64,000 bases of DNA from Litoreibacter janthinus (GTDB lineage Bacteria > Pseudomonadota > Alphaproteobacteria > Rhodobacterales > Rhodobacteraceae). Shown one piece after another: positions 29,185-38,736 of the stretch (position 1 is the stretch's first letter; each line of letters starts with the position of its first letter). The DNA is taken from the NCBI RefSeq assembly GCF_900111945.1, contig NZ_FOYO01000001.1, positions 2,425,751-2,489,750 of the forward strand, written 5' to 3'. A program made the position numbers and the translations under genes. The notes under the pieces are model-generated. The model was not told the origin of the DNA and made no database searches. It saw only the letters and a program-made list of their open reading frames with translations.

Positions 29185-32100
29185 ATGAAGATCGACCGCA
29201 AACTCACGAAAGCCGGACAAGACGCCTACGCAGCATTGGAGTTTACCTCCACGACGTCCGAGATTCGCAACCCCGACGGTACGATCGTTTTCAAACTCGA
29301 CAGCGTAGAAATTCCTGCAGGTTGGAGCCAAGTCGCCTCCGACGTCATCGCACAGAAATATTTCCGCAAAGCCGGCGTCCCTGCGGCGACCAAGCGCGTC
29401 AAGGAAAAGGGCATCCCAGAGTTTCTGTGGAGGTCCGTCCCAGACGAAGCTGCGCTGAAGAAACTTCCAGAAGATCAACGCTTTGTTGGCGAGACCTCGT
29501 CCAAGCAGGTGTTTGACCGCTTGGCAGGCGCATGGTGCTATTGGGGCTGGAAAGGTGGTTACTTCACCACCGAGGGCGACGCCCAAGCCTACTACGACGA
29601 AATGCGCGTCATGCTGGCCAAACAGATGGCTGCTCCGAACTCTCCACAATGGTTTAACACCGGCCTGCACTGGGCCTATGGCATCGACGGTCCGGCCCAA
29701 GGCCACCACTATGTCGACTACAAAACCGGTGTCCTGACCAAATCCACATCTTCTTATGAGCATCCGCAGCCACATGCTTGCTTCATCCAGTCCGTGTCTG
29801 ACGATCTGGTGAACGAAGGCGGGATCATGGACCTGTGGGTTCGTGAAGCGCGACTGTTCAAATACGGCTCCGGCACCGGCACCAACTTCTCTTCCCTGCG
29901 CGCAGAAGGTGAGAAGTTGTCCGGCGGCGGCAAATCCTCCGGTCTGATGGGCTTCCTGAAAATCGGTGACCGTGCTGCAGGGGCGATTAAATCCGGCGGC
30001 ACAACGCGCCGCGCAGCCAAGATGGTCATCGTCGATGCGGATCACCCCGATATCGAAGAGTTCATCAACTGGAAGGTTCTTGAAGAGCAAAAAGTGGCCT
30101 CCATTGTTGCTGGCTCCAAAATGCACGAGCAGAAGCTCAACGTGATTTTCCAAGCCATCAAAGGCTGGGATGGCAAACTGGAAGACGCAGTTGATCCCAA
30201 AACCAATGTGCAGTTGAAAGACGCGATCCGCGACGCCAAAAAGGTTGCGATCCCCGAGACTTATGTGAAACGCGTGTTGGATTATGCGCGTCAGGGCTAC
30301 ACCTCGATCGAGTTCCCGACATATGACACCGACTGGGATTCTGAAGCCTACAACTCTGTATCCGGGCAGAACTCCAACAACTCCATCCGCGTCACCGATG
30401 CCTTCCTGAAGGCCGTCGAAGCAGACGCTGACTGGGACCTGATCAACCGCAAAGACGGCAAAGTTTCCAAAACCATCAAAGCCCGCGACCTGTGGGAACA
30501 AGTCGGCCACGCCGCATGGGCCTGCGCCGATCCGGGCATCCAATACCACGACACCGTCAACGCCTGGCACACATGCCCAGAAGACGGCGAAATCCGCGGC
30601 TCCAACCCATGTTCCGAATACATGTTCTTGGATGACACGGCCTGTAACCTCGCCTCCATGAACCTGCTGACCTACCAAAAGGATCAGAAGTTCGACGCAG
30701 AGCTTTACATGCACGCCAGCCGCCTGTGGACGCTGACACTGGAAATCTCGGTCACTATGGCGCAGTTCCCGTCGAAGGAAATCGCGCAGCGCTCTTACGA
30801 CTTCCGCACCTTGGGTCTGGGTTACGCGAATATCGGCGGTCTGCTGATGAACATGGGTTACGGATACGACAGCAAAGAGGGCCGCGCGATGTGTGGTGCC
30901 CTGACGGCGCTGATGACCGGTGTGGCTTATGCGACCTCTGCCGAGATCGCCAAAGAGCTAGGTCCGTTCCCGGGCTACGCGAAAAACTCCGAGCATATGC
31001 TCAAAGTAATCCGCAACCACCGTAACGCGGCCCACGGCAATGACGAAGGCTACGAAAAGCTGGACATCAAGCCACTGGCGCTGGACCACGCGAACTGCCC
31101 TGACCAAGACCTTGTAAACCTTGCCATGGCGGCATGGGACGAAGCGTTGGAGCTGGGCGAGAAGCACGGCTACCGCAACGCACAATCCACTGTGATCGCG
31201 CCAACCGGCACTATCGGTCTGGTTATGGACTGCGACACCACCGGAATTGAGCCTGACTTCGCCCTTGTGAAGTTCAAGAAACTGGCCGGCGGCGGGTACT
31301 TCAAGATCATCAACCGCGGCGTCCCGGGTGCTCTGGAAAACCTTGGCTATGCCAGCAACCAGATCGAAGAGATCGTTTCCTACGCTGTAGGCCACGGCAC
31401 GATCGGGAACGCTCCTGGCATCAACCATACCGCACTTGTGGGTCATGGCTTCGGTGAAGCTGAGCTCGCCAAGATCGAGGCTGCACTGCCAAGCGCCTTC
31501 GACATCCGCTTCGTGTTCAACCAGTGGACCTTGGGCGAAGAGTTCTGCACCGGCACTTTAGGCATCCCAGCGGCTGAGCTGAACAACCCCAGCTTCGACA
31601 TGCTGCGTCACCTCGGCTTCACCAAAGAGCAGATCGAGCACGCGAATGACCATGTCTGCGGCACCATGACATTGGAAGGTGCGCCGCACCTGAAGGAAGA
31701 GCACTACTCCGTGTTCGACTGCGCCAACCCATGCGGCAAGAAGGGCAAGCGCTTCCTGTCCGTGGACAGCCACATCTACATGATGGCAGCGGCTCAGTCC
31801 TTCATCTCCGGCGCGATCTCCAAGACGATCAACATGCCGAACGATGCAAATATCGAGGACTGCCAGAAAGCCTACGAGTTGTCTTGGTCCTTGGGCATCA
31901 AGGCCAACGCGCTCTACCGTGACGGCTCCAAACTGTCGCAACCTCTGGCCGCAGCACTCGTTGAAGACGACGACGAAGCCGCAGAGATCCTTGAAAGCGG
32001 CTCTAACCACGAAAAAGCCACCGTGCTTGCCGAGAAGGTGATCGAGAAAATCATCATCCGCGAAGTCGAAAAAGCCACCGCACGCACCAAAATGCCAGAG

Positions 32101-32874
32101 CGCCGCAAGGGTTACACCCAAAAGGCCGTCGTCGGCGGGCACAAGGTTTACCTGCGCACCGGCGAATACCAAGACGGGCAACTGGGCGAAATCTTCATCG
32201 ACATGCACAAAGAAGGTGCAGGCTTCCGAGCCATGATGAACAACTTCGCCATCGCGGTCTCCGTGGGTCTGCAATACGGCGTGCCGCTGGAGGAGTTCGT
32301 GGACGCGTTCACATTCACCAAGTTCGAGCCCGCAGGTATGGTCCAAGGCAACGACAGCATCAAGAACGCCACGTCGATCCTTGACTACATCTTCCGCGAG
32401 TTGGCCGTGTCCTATCTGGACCGTACCGATCTGGCGCATGTGAAGCCAACCGGCGCAACGTTCGACGATATCGGTCGGGGCGAGAACGAGAACCTGCAGA
32501 ACATCGACGATCTGTCGGAAAGTGCCGCGTCCAAATCGCTAGAAGTGCTGAAGCAGATCAGCTCCACCGGGTATCTGCGCAAGCGCGTGCCACAAGAGTT
32601 GAAAGTGCTGCAGGGCGGTATGGGCATGGGCCACGCAACATTGGGGGCCACGGCGCTTGATGCTGCGACCGATCCAGTCGCAGCGCTGCAAACGCTGGTG
32701 CCGGAAGTCACAACAGCACTTGCTTCGGGTGCGATGTCTTTGGACGCACGGACCAAGGCAAAGATGCAAGGCTACGAAGGCGAAGCCTGCGGCGAGTGCG
32801 GCAACTACACACTCGTGCGCAACGGCACCTGCATGAAGTGCAACACCTGCGGCGGGACATCCGGCTGTAGCTAA
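29185..32874 (+). CDS. nrdJ: Adenosylcobalamin-dependent (class II) ribonucleotide reductase
   Basis: 1229 residues. It reduces ribonucleotides to deoxyribonucleotides without oxygen, using coenzyme B12. [15 protein letters not shown] and [23 protein letters not shown] are the NrdJ substrate-site blocks, and [29 protein letters not shown] the conserved loop. The C-terminal tail has a [22 protein letters not shown] pattern of Cys pairs, as expected for the swinging thiol/zinc tail. Length matches the large alphaproteobacterial NrdJ. It has its own long upstream region with putative NrdR and DnaA sites. Confidence 0.98.
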   Translation: MKIDRKLTKAGQDAYAALEFTSTTSEIRNPDGTIVFKLDSVEIPAGWSQVASDVIAQKYFRKAGVPAATKRVKEKGIPEFLWRSVPDEAALKKLPEDQRFVGETSSKQVFDRLAGAWCYWGWKGGYFTTEGDAQAYYDEMRVMLAKQMAAPNSPQWFNTGLHWAYGIDGPAQGHHYVDYKTGVLTKSTSSYEHPQPHACFIQSVSDDLVNEGGIMDLWVREARLFKYGSGTGTNFSSLRAEGEKLSGGGKSSGLMGFLKIGDRAAGAIKSGGTTRRAAKMVIVDADHPDIEEFINWKVLEEQKVASIVAGSKMHEQKLNVIFQAIKGWDGKLEDAVDPKTNVQLKDAIRDAKKVAIPETYVKRVLDYARQGYTSIEFPTYDTDWDSEAYNSVSGQNSNNSIRVTDAFLKAVEADADWDLINRKDGKVSKTIKARDLWEQVGHAAWACADPGIQYHDTVNAWHTCPEDGEIRGSNPCSEYMFLDDTACNLASMNLLTYQKDQKFDAELYMHASRLWTLTLEISVTMAQFPSKEIAQRSYDFRTLGLGYANIGGLLMNMGYGYDSKEGRAMCGALTALMTGVAYATSAEIAKELGPFPGYAKNSEHMLKVIRNHRNAAHGNDEGYEKLDIKPLALDHANCPDQDLVNLAMAAWDEALELGEKHGYRNAQSTVIAPTGTIGLVMDCDTTGIEPDFALVKFKKLAGGGYFKIINRGVPGALENLGYASNQIEEIVSYAVGHGTIGNAPGINHTALVGHGFGEAELAKIEAALPSAFDIRFVFNQWTLGEEFCTGTLGIPAAELNNPSFDMLRHLGFTKEQIEHANDHVCGTMTLEGAPHLKEEHYSVFDCANPCGKKGKRFLSVDSHIYMMAAAQSFISGAISKTINMPNDANIEDCQKAYELSWSLGIKANALYRDGSKLSQPLAAALVEDDDEAAEILESGSNHEKATVLAEKVIEKIIIREVEKATARTKMPERRKGYTQKAVVGGHKVYLRTGEYQDGQLGEIFIDMHKEGAGFRAMMNNFAIAVSVGLQYGVPLEEFVDAFTFTKFEPAGMVQGNDSIKNATSILDYIFRELAVSYLDRTDLAHVKPTGATFDDIGRGENENLQNIDDLSESAASKSLEVLKQISSTGYLRKRVPQELKVLQGGMGMGHATLGATALDAATDPVAALQTLVPEVTTALASGAMSLDARTKAKMQGYEGEACGECGNYTLVRNGTCMKCNTCGGTSGCS

Positions 32875-33004
32875 ACAAAATACCGGCGCTGCTCCTGCGG
32901 AGCGGCGTCCGGGTTCCGGGGCGGGTGCGCTCGCCCCTGACGCAGATCAGGCCGCAGGCAAAAAAACTTGAGCGGTATAATTACGAGCCTGATCAGTGAA
33001 CCTC

Positions 33005-33037
33005 GGGCCCTTCTTCGGAAGGGCCCTTTTTCTTTTT
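33005..33037 (+). terminator. Intrinsic terminator downstream of nrdJ
   Basis: GGGCCCTTC-TTCG-GAAGGGCCC, a 9-bp perfect stem with UUCG loop followed by TTTTTCTTTTT. It is 130 bases after the nrdJ stop. Between them lie other GC-rich inverted repeats (for example GGGGCG...CGCCCC near 32918-32937) without a T-run. Confidence 0.9.
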
Positions 33038-33152
33038 GGAGGGGCGGTGGGAGACGTCCCTCACGCGTGTGAGCCGGAATCGCGGACTGTCGGTTGATCG
33101 CACCCACAAACCCTGCCAAGGTTTGAGTGAATCCCCAAATAAGGTCTGTCTC

Positions 33153-33671
33153 ATGCCCACACCAAAACCAGTCCCAGGCGCGATCCTGAGTAGAATGTCG
33201 TTTCCAAAACTCGGGGGCGGGGAGCTGAGCATTGGCGGCACCTCCGAGAACTGGACGCTGTTCATCGTCTACCGCGGCAAGCACTGCCCGCGCTGTAAAA
33301 AATACCTCAATATTCTCAACGATATGCGTGACAAGTGGGCGGACGCAGGCTTCGATATTTGCGTGGTGTCCGCCGATACGGAAGCGAAGGCAAAAGCCGA
33401 CCAAGTAGAATTCGGATGGGGTTTTGATCTCGGATATGGCCTGACTGAAGAGCAAATGGGGACACTTGGTCTCTACGTGACCGAGCCACTCTCCGACGCG
33501 GAAACCAATCGCCGTTTTGCTGAACCCGGCGTGTTTGTTATCCGCCCAGATGGGAGCCAGTTGCTTTTGGCGATCTCTAACGGCCCGTCGGCCCGCCCGG
33601 ATCTTGCCGAGTTGCTGGATGGGATGATCTTTACCAAAGTGAACGACCGCCCGCCGCGCGGCACCGTTTAA
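33153..33671 (+). CDS. Thioredoxin-fold (AhpC/TSA-like) protein
   Basis: 172 residues. The thioredoxin fold has RGKHCPRCKKYL with Cys45 and Cys48, then an alkyl hydroperoxide reductase-like strand pattern (FDICVVSADTEAKAKA) and GVFVIRPDGSQLLLAIS. This CPRC centre resembles the redoxin class of thiol peroxidases or disulfide reductases. No signal peptide, so cytoplasmic. I chose ATG 33153, after AAGGTCTG; the frame stays open upstream to 33036 without family features. Confidence 0.75.
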   Translation: MPTPKPVPGAILSRMSFPKLGGGELSIGGTSENWTLFIVYRGKHCPRCKKYLNILNDMRDKWADAGFDICVVSADTEAKAKADQVEFGWGFDLGYGLTEEQMGTLGLYVTEPLSDAETNRRFAEPGVFVIRPDGSQLLLAISNGPSARPDLAELLDGMIFTKVNDRPPRGTV

Positions 33672-33674
33672 GCC

Positions 33675-33881
33675 TCACAGCCGACCCTGAGCCCGTAGAC
33701 GTGCCGCAAGTCCGTCCGCGCGTGCGTCGCCTGCCTCTAGCGCAAAGATATACGCGTGGGTCAGATAGAACCCTTGCGCCACGTCTTTCGCCGCTTCATC
33801 TGCGGCGCGCGTGTAAAGTGTGATCAACGCGTCCACATCGCCTGCCGCGTGGGCCGCAAGCAACTGCGCATCAAGGCTCAC
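33675..33881 (-). CDS. Small hypothetical protein coupled to the Rieske oxygenase
   Basis: 68 residues from a GTG start (MSLDAQLLAAHAAGDVDAL in translation) whose codon overlaps the stop of the Rieske gene (GTGA). It is Ala-rich and helical with a TPR/Sel1-like look (DALITLYTRAADEA, GFYLTHAYIFALEAGD). It has no recognised domain. The overlapping start suggests it is translated together with the oxygenase and may assist it. Confidence 0.6.
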   Translation of the reverse strand: MSLDAQLLAAHAAGDVDALITLYTRAADEAAKDVAQGFYLTHAYIFALEAGDARADGLAARLRAQGRL

Positions 33882-35032
33882 TGGGCCGCGACGGCGTGGC
33901 TTTGCCGGTAATCCAAGATCCGCTGAGCCACCCAAGCGTGGAAACAGTGGGTCGGACCATCCATCGCGGGGCTAAACCGCCCGCCGTCAAAGCCTGCGCC
34001 GTAACGGCCGCGTTGCATCCCTTCGACGACGAAGATGTCTTCCTCGAACACCTCCTTCCAAAGCGCGGTGTTTTTCTGGCGCATTTCGTCATCCACCTTG
34101 GGGGCCGCGTAGTAGATATGGACGTGTTCAGTAGTTTCGTTGATCGCTTTTGGCTCTAGGATGATCGCGTAGCCGTGGTCACGTTGCGCCGCGAGCAGGA
34201 CGTTCGGGTAGACGGTGATATATTCGGCCCCTTCGTCCCATTTGGCGCTCAGCCCCGCAAAGTCGGGGAAGCGTTTGCCGCTTTCACCTTCGAACTGACG
34301 ATAGACCAGCGTGCCCTGACCAGAATACTTGTCAGGCACATCGATATTGTAGTGATCTTCCAGCCGCGAATAGCTGTTCAGGCCGGGATGGACCCATGGC
34401 AGGTGGTAGCTTTCGCAATAGTTCTCAACTGCCAGTTTATAGTTGCTCTTCACCTTCAGCTCGAACTTGCTGTCGCCGCCGCCGTGATACATCGGCTGGT
34501 CGAACTCGGCCCAGCGGGCGATCAGCTCTGCATGGACTTCCTCGAAAGGAGCGGCCGCGCCGGAGATGTTGATGAACACCACATCACGCCAGATATGCGA
34601 GCGTATCTCGATCAGGCCCATGGTGGCGTTGTCCAACGCCTCATGCGTGTTCATGCCCGGGCCGCCGACATGAGGCGTCGCCACCAGCTTGCCTTTGGTC
34701 GAATAGCACCACGAGTGATAGGGGCACCGGATCGCGCCCTCGATCTTGCGTGGTTCCTCGACCAAAATCATCCCGCGGTGGCGGCAGGTGTTCTGAAATA
34801 CGCGCACATCGCCATCTTTGTCTCGGATCAACAGCAAAGGCAGGCCTAGAAACTCCAGCGGCTTGGCGTCGCCATTCTCGGGCACATCTGCGCCAACGGC
34901 CAACCCTGCCCATGTTGCATGCAGAACCGCAGCGGTTTCTTCGACGAAGGTCGCGTCGTCAATGTAATGGGCGTTTGGTAGCCCCCGAGCTTGCTCGATC
35001 GGGGCAATGACAGCGGTGAGTTCAGTGGACAT
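33878..35032 (-). CDS. Rieske non-heme iron oxygenase, alpha subunit
   Basis: 384 residues. Rieske [2Fe-2S] ligands are Cys83, His85, Cys103 and His106 in CRHRG and CPYHSW. The mononuclear iron site is NYCESYHLPWVH with His210 and His215; the residue at the Asp bridge position is Glu207, as in CntA/GbcA-type enzymes acting on quaternary amines. A substrate cannot be fixed, but this Glu favours a carnitine-, betaine- or choline-like compound. No reductase subunit gene is adjacent. Starts at ATG 35032, after GGGAGG; the small gene downstream overlaps its stop. Confidence 0.88.
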   Translation of the reverse strand: MSTELTAVIAPIEQARGLPNAHYIDDATFVEETAAVLHATWAGLAVGADVPENGDAKPLEFLGLPLLLIRDKDGDVRVFQNTCRHRGMILVEEPRKIEGAIRCPYHSWCYSTKGKLVATPHVGGPGMNTHEALDNATMGLIEIRSHIWRDVVFINISGAAAPFEEVHAELIARWAEFDQPMYHGGGDSKFELKVKSNYKLAVENYCESYHLPWVHPGLNSYSRLEDHYNIDVPDKYSGQGTLVYRQFEGESGKRFPDFAGLSAKWDEGAEYITVYPNVLLAAQRDHGYAIILEPKAINETTEHVHIYYAAPKVDDEMRQKNTALWKEVFEEDIFVVEGMQRGRYGAGFDGGRFSPAMDGPTHCFHAWVAQRILDYRQSHAVAAQ

Positions 35033-35382
35033 AGCGGCCTCCCAACAAAGTTAGTGGGCAAATCCTCCCAGATTCGGGACAACTTCACTTGTATCACTGC
35101 GACACAGAACGCCTCACCGCGACGCGTGAACCGCATCCCGCCGAAACGAACGCGCGCCATAGGAACGTTCCTGCCGATGAAGCTAGGTGGCCCTTTGCTC
35201 GGCAACCCTATGCCTGCCCAACACAGTTGAACTGGCATTGATTGGCCCGTTTTGGGCGACTTGTGGCAGGCCTCTCCCACGCGAGTGCAATCAGGTGCAT
35301 CTCTAATCCCGAGACCACCGCATCAGGTGGCTCGGCCCAGAAGGACGGGCCTTATTTGAAACGACTTTACGGAGAGAGTTCT
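35033..35382. other. Intergenic region between Rieske gene and EF-hand gene
   Basis: About 350 bases without a credible gene; it must contain the divergent promoters. The only structure I see is a perfect 12-bp palindrome AGGAACGTTCCT at 35161-35172, which could be an operator. Confidence 0.5.
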
Positions 35383-35619
35383 ATGAAAACCGCTCTTATT
35401 GCACTGACCACCGCAACCTTGATGGGCACTATGGCATCCGCCGCAGTGGCTGATCTGGACAGCGACGGCGACGGCGTCGTGTCCTTCACCGAAATGCTGG
35501 CTGTTTATCCAACTCTGACTGAAGAGGGGTTCAGCGCAGTCGACACCAATGGCGACGGCGTTGTTGATGAAGAGGAGCTGACTGCAGCCACCGAAGGCGG
35601 CCTGATCCCAGAAGCGTAA
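35383..35619 (+). CDS. Secreted EF-hand protein
   Basis: 78 residues. A clear signal peptide (MKTALIALTTATLMGTMASAAVA) is followed by two EF-hand loops, DLDSDGDGVVSF and DTNGDGVVDEEE, each with Asp at positions 1, 3 and 5. Mature protein about 55 residues, very acidic. It presumably binds calcium in the periplasm. GGAGAG lies seven bases before ATG. No enzyme domain. Confidence 0.85.
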   Translation: MKTALIALTTATLMGTMASAAVADLDSDGDGVVSFTEMLAVYPTLTEEGFSAVDTNGDGVVDEEELTAATEGGLIPEA

Positions 35620-35667
35620 CCCCATTCGCCTCGCGCCGGCCAGCACCTAAGCGCGATGGCGAATAAG

Positions 35668-35727
35668 CCCGCGTCCCCGTCAAAGCTCGATCTGCCTCGA
35701 GTGGCGGGGGCGCGGGTCTTTCTATTT
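35668..35727 (+). terminator. Terminator after the EF-hand gene
   Basis: Long stem CCCGCGTCCCCG (35668-35679) with CGGGGGCGCGGG (35705-35716), one mismatch, followed by TCTTTCTATTT. It overlaps the 3' end of ilvN on the other strand. Confidence 0.6.
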
Positions 35728-36285
35728 AGCGCCGCGCGACAGGGCAGCTACGCCAGTGCGCGCCTGTTCGACCAAGCCCAGAGGGCGCATCAGGTCTGCG
35801 AAGGCGTCGATTTTCTCGGAGTGGCCGGTCATCTCGAACACAAAGCTTTCCAGCGTGCTGTCTACAACATTGGCGCGGAAGATTTCGGCCAGACGCAGCG
35901 CCTCAATCCGGTCGCTGCCGGTGCCTGCAACTTTGAACAAGGCCAATTCGCGTTCTACGCTTGCGCCTTCTTCAGTCAGGTCATGCACGTCATAGACGGG
36001 AACCATGCGTTCCAGCTGCGCCTTGATTTGGGTAATCACGGCAGGCGTGCCGGTGGTTACAATCGTGATGCGCGAGCGGTGGCCCTCATGGTCGACCTCC
36101 GCCACGGTCAGGCTTTCGATGTTGTAGCCGCGCCCCGAGAACAACCCGATCACCCGCGCCAGAACACCGGCTTCGTTCGAGACGACACAGGCCAGAGTGT
36201 GGCTTTCGATATAATCCGCATTGGGGTCCTTTAGGTCATAGGCCGAATGCTTGGACGAGCCTTTTTTGATCTTAAGCGGCGACAT
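35722..36285 (-). CDS. ilvN: Acetolactate synthase small regulatory subunit
   Basis: 187 residues; the short N-terminal lead KIKKGSSKHSAYDL precedes the ACT domain (HTLACVVSNEAGVLARVIGLFSGRGYNIESLTV, about 29-61) that binds valine. The second half is the C-terminal regulatory domain (EALRLAEIFRANVVDSTLESFVFEMTG). It is separated from ilvB by one hypothetical gene on the same strand, so ilvB, the hypothetical gene and ilvN form one transcript that begins at the leader peptide. Confidence 0.96.
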   Translation of the reverse strand: MSPLKIKKGSSKHSAYDLKDPNADYIESHTLACVVSNEAGVLARVIGLFSGRGYNIESLTVAEVDHEGHRSRITIVTTGTPAVITQIKAQLERMVPVYDVHDLTEEGASVERELALFKVAGTGSDRIEALRLAEIFRANVVDSTLESFVFEMTGHSEKIDAFADLMRPLGLVEQARTGVAALSRGAK

Positions 36286-36304
36286 GGCGGTCTCTCTTTC
36301 TTCT

Positions 36305-36673
36305 TTATCGTATGTCGATCACAGGGGTGCCGGATTTGGCCGGATAGCCTGCGGTTGTCAGCAATGTAAGGCGCAGCGGTTCCTCCGCCGATTTGTCGAG
36401 GCAAATGCTTTTAGGCCGTAAGGTCACAGGCACGCCGTCAATGTCGATCCGGTCGGCGAAATGCAAAACCTGCGCATCCCCCGAGCCGGTTGAAGTGGCC
36501 GTCACCAGATAGCCACCGTCAGGTGCGTCGTCACAGTCCACACCGCACACACAAACCTCGGCGGCTTGCGCGAAGCGCAGCTCCTGCTGATAGACGTCGC
36601 GGTTCAGATCGAAATCTGGAACCACCGCGGGGGGCAGGGCTGCTGCAAAGAGGGAGACAAACCACTCCCACAT
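36305..36673 (-). CDS. Hypothetical protein between ilvB and ilvN
   Basis: 122 residues. The N-terminus MWEWFVSLFAAALPPAVV looks like a signal or anchor. The mature part has a Cys cluster AEVCVCGVDCDDAPDG (about 39-54) and a later single Cys. No family recognised. It starts 4 bases after the ilvB stop and ends 19 bases before ilvN, so it is inside the ilv operon. An envelope role is inferred from the hydrophobic N-terminus only. Confidence 0.7.
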   Translation of the reverse strand: MWEWFVSLFAAALPPAVVPDFDLNRDVYQQELRFAQAAEVCVCGVDCDDAPDGGYLVTATSTGSGDAQVLHFADRIDIDGVPVTLRPKSICLDKSAEEPLRLTLLTTAGYPAKSGTPVIDIR

Positions 36674-36677
36674 CGGC

Positions 36678-38438
36678 TTACACCATCACCGCGCCTTTGG
36701 CCCCGATGGCATCTTCACCGGTGTCTTCCCCCATGAGCATCTCGTTATGCGGTGCGCCTGACGGGATCATCGGGTAGCAGTTTTCGTGCTTCTCCACGCC
36801 GCAGTCGAACACCACCGGACCGTCATGGTTCAGCATTTCCATGATTGCGTCATCGAGATCGGACGGATCGGTGCACTTGATACCCTTGGCCCCAAAGGCC
36901 TGAGCCAAAACCACGAAGTCGGGCAGGGCCTCGGACCACGAGTGGCTATAACGATTACCGTGCAGCAATTGCTGCCACTGGCGAACCATGCCAAGCCGTT
37001 CGTTGTTCAGGATGAACTGCTTGATCGGCAGGTTATACTGACGGGCGGTGCCCATTTCCTGCATATTCATCAGCCATGACGCTTCGCCCGCCACGTTGAT
37101 CACCAACGCATCGGGATGCGCGACTTGCACCCCAACGGAAGCGGGCAGGCCATAGCCCATGGTGCCCAACCCACCCGAGGTCATCCAGTGGTTCGGGTCG
37201 TCAAACCCAAGATACTGCGCGGCCCACATCTGGTGTTGGCCCACCTCGGTGCAGATAAAACGGTCTTTGCGGTGCTTGGTCAGCGCCTCGAGCCGTTGCA
37301 AAGCGTATTGCGGCTTGATGATGGTTTCGGAGTTTTTGTATTCCAAGCAACGTTTTGCGCGCCATTCTTCAATCTTGTTCCACCATTTCGCCAGACCTTC
37401 TTTGTGGGTCTTGCGGCCACGGGATTTCCACACGCGCAGAAGGTCTTCCAACACATGGGCCACATCGCCAATGATCGGCACATCTACGTGAATCACCTTG
37501 TTGATCGAGGACGGGTCAATGTCGATATGGGCCTTCTTGGAGCCCGGCGAGAAGGCATCGACACGTCCGGTGATCCGGTCATCGAAGCGCGCGCCGATAT
37601 TGATCATCAGGTCGCAGCCATGCATCGCCATGTTGGCCTCGTAAAGACCGTGCATACCGAGCATCCCCAACCATTGATCACCGGACGCAGGATAAGCGCC
37701 AAGCCCCATAAGAGTGGAGGTTACAGGGAAGCCGGTTTCCTTCGCGAGGTCACGCAGCAACGCCGTCGCGCTGTCGCCGGAGTTGATGACGCCACCACCA
37801 GTATAGATGATCGGGCGCTGAGCATTCTCCATCATCTCCGCAAGCTCGGTGATGCGTTCAATATCGCCTTTCACCTTCGGGCTATAATGCTGCGTACGCG
37901 CGGCTTTTGGAGCAACGTAGGAGCCTTTGGCGAACTGGACGTCTTTCGGAATGTCCACCAGAACCGGGCCGGGGCGACCGTGAGTAGCCACATGGAACGC
38001 TTGGTGAATGACGTCGGACAATTGATCCGTGTCCTTCACCAACCAATTGTGCTTGGTGCAGGGGCGGGTGATGCCAACGGTGTCGGCTTCCTGAAACGCG
38101 TCATTGCCGATCATGAAGGTTGGAACCTGACCCGTCAGAACAACCATCGGAATGCTGTCCATCAGCGCATCGGTCATGCCGGTGACGGCATTCGTGGCGC
38201 CGGGGCCGGACGTCACAAGAACAACGCCCGGTTTGCCGGTGGAACGGGCATAGCCTTCCGCGGCATGGGTAGCACCTTGTTCATGGCGGACCAGAATGTG
38301 ATTGATCTTGTTTTGCTGAAAAATCTCGTCGTAGATCGGCAGCACAGCGCCACCGGGATATCCGAATACCGTGTCAACGCCCTGATCAATCAGGGCCTGA
38401 ACCACCATCTCCGCGCCGGTCATTTGCTTGTTCGCCAT
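36678..38438 (-). CDS. ilvB: Acetolactate synthase large subunit
   Basis: 586 residues. Thiamine diphosphate enzyme for the first common step of valine, leucine and isoleucine synthesis. DTVFGYPGGAVLPIYDE is the N-terminal catalytic block with the conserved Glu nearby (HEQGATHAAEGYARSTGKPGV). The TPP-binding motif is in the last 150 residues (NVAGEASWLMNMQE...NN), where the usual GDGSF Asp region reads AGEAS. It is preceded by a leader peptide and terminator (see separate entries) and followed by a hypothetical gene and ilvN. Confidence 0.97.
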   Translation of the reverse strand: MANKQMTGAEMVVQALIDQGVDTVFGYPGGAVLPIYDEIFQQNKINHILVRHEQGATHAAEGYARSTGKPGVVLVTSGPGATNAVTGMTDALMDSIPMVVLTGQVPTFMIGNDAFQEADTVGITRPCTKHNWLVKDTDQLSDVIHQAFHVATHGRPGPVLVDIPKDVQFAKGSYVAPKAARTQHYSPKVKGDIERITELAEMMENAQRPIIYTGGGVINSGDSATALLRDLAKETGFPVTSTLMGLGAYPASGDQWLGMLGMHGLYEANMAMHGCDLMINIGARFDDRITGRVDAFSPGSKKAHIDIDPSSINKVIHVDVPIIGDVAHVLEDLLRVWKSRGRKTHKEGLAKWWNKIEEWRAKRCLEYKNSETIIKPQYALQRLEALTKHRKDRFICTEVGQHQMWAAQYLGFDDPNHWMTSGGLGTMGYGLPASVGVQVAHPDALVINVAGEASWLMNMQEMGTARQYNLPIKQFILNNERLGMVRQWQQLLHGNRYSHSWSEALPDFVVLAQAFGAKGIKCTDPSDLDDAIMEMLNHDGPVVFDCGVEKHENCYPMIPSGAPHNEMLMGEDTGEDAIGAKGAVMV

Positions 38439-38477
38439 CGTGCTATCCTTAACTCTTTCGTCTTTTCATCTGCTCAC

Positions 38478-38504
38478 AAAAAAGCCCCCGTGTTTGGCGG
38501 GGGC
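38478..38504 (-). terminator. ilvB attenuator terminator
   Basis: On the minus strand GCCCCCG - loop CCAAACA - CGGGGGC, followed by six T. It stands between the leader peptide and the ilvB ATG (38438). Its 5' arm is shared with an alternative hairpin: GGTGCATGGGT (38546-38536, within the leader peptide) can pair with ACCCATGCGCC (38512-38502), 11 pairs including one G-U, which would open the terminator. Confidence 0.8.
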
Positions 38505-38529
38505 GCATGGGTTCCGTTATGGAGTGTCG

Positions 38530-38577
38530 TTACCGACCCATGCACCGTTTTCTTAGAATGACGACTACATCGGCCAT
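38530..38577 (-). CDS. ilvB leader peptide
   Basis: 15-residue open frame, MADVVVILRKRCMGR, with codons GTA GTC GTC ATT CTA giving Val-Val-Val-Ile-Leu in a row. AAGGAG (38591-38586) is eight bases before the ATG, and its stop TAA is 26 bases before the terminator. This is the pattern of attenuation by ribosome stalling when branched-chain aminoacyl-tRNAs run short. It is too short for usual gene finding. Confidence 0.85.
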   Translation of the reverse strand: MADVVVILRKRCMGR

Positions 38578-38606
38578 GCCGAATGCTCCTTCGTGAGTGT
38601 TTGGGG

Positions 38607-38634
38607 ACATTACCAGCCGATTCCGGAGGGTCAA
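38607..38634 (-). promoter_or_regulatory. Probable sigma-70 promoter of the ilvB leader
   Basis: TTGACC (38634-38629), 16-base spacer, TAATGT (38612-38607) with an extended -10 TGG before it. A start near 38600 would give a very short 5' end before the leader peptide ribosome site. Confidence 0.55.
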
Positions 38635-38736
38635 CCGCCAATCTGATGAATTTTGTGTCTCTAGGGCAGATTTTATTGTATTTTTGTTGCGCCAGGCGGC
38701 TCACTAGCGACATTAACCCAAAAACTGGAGCGCAAA

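Noticed and set aside
28966..30714. 582-residue open frame antisense to nrdJ
   Set aside because: It is fully inside nrdJ on the other strand, has no family features and a Gly/Val/Asp bias typical of a codon-bias shadow; nrdJ itself is certain.
37116..38561. 481-residue open frame antisense to ilvB
   Set aside because: Covers ilvB almost fully; the ilvB motifs leave no doubt which strand codes.
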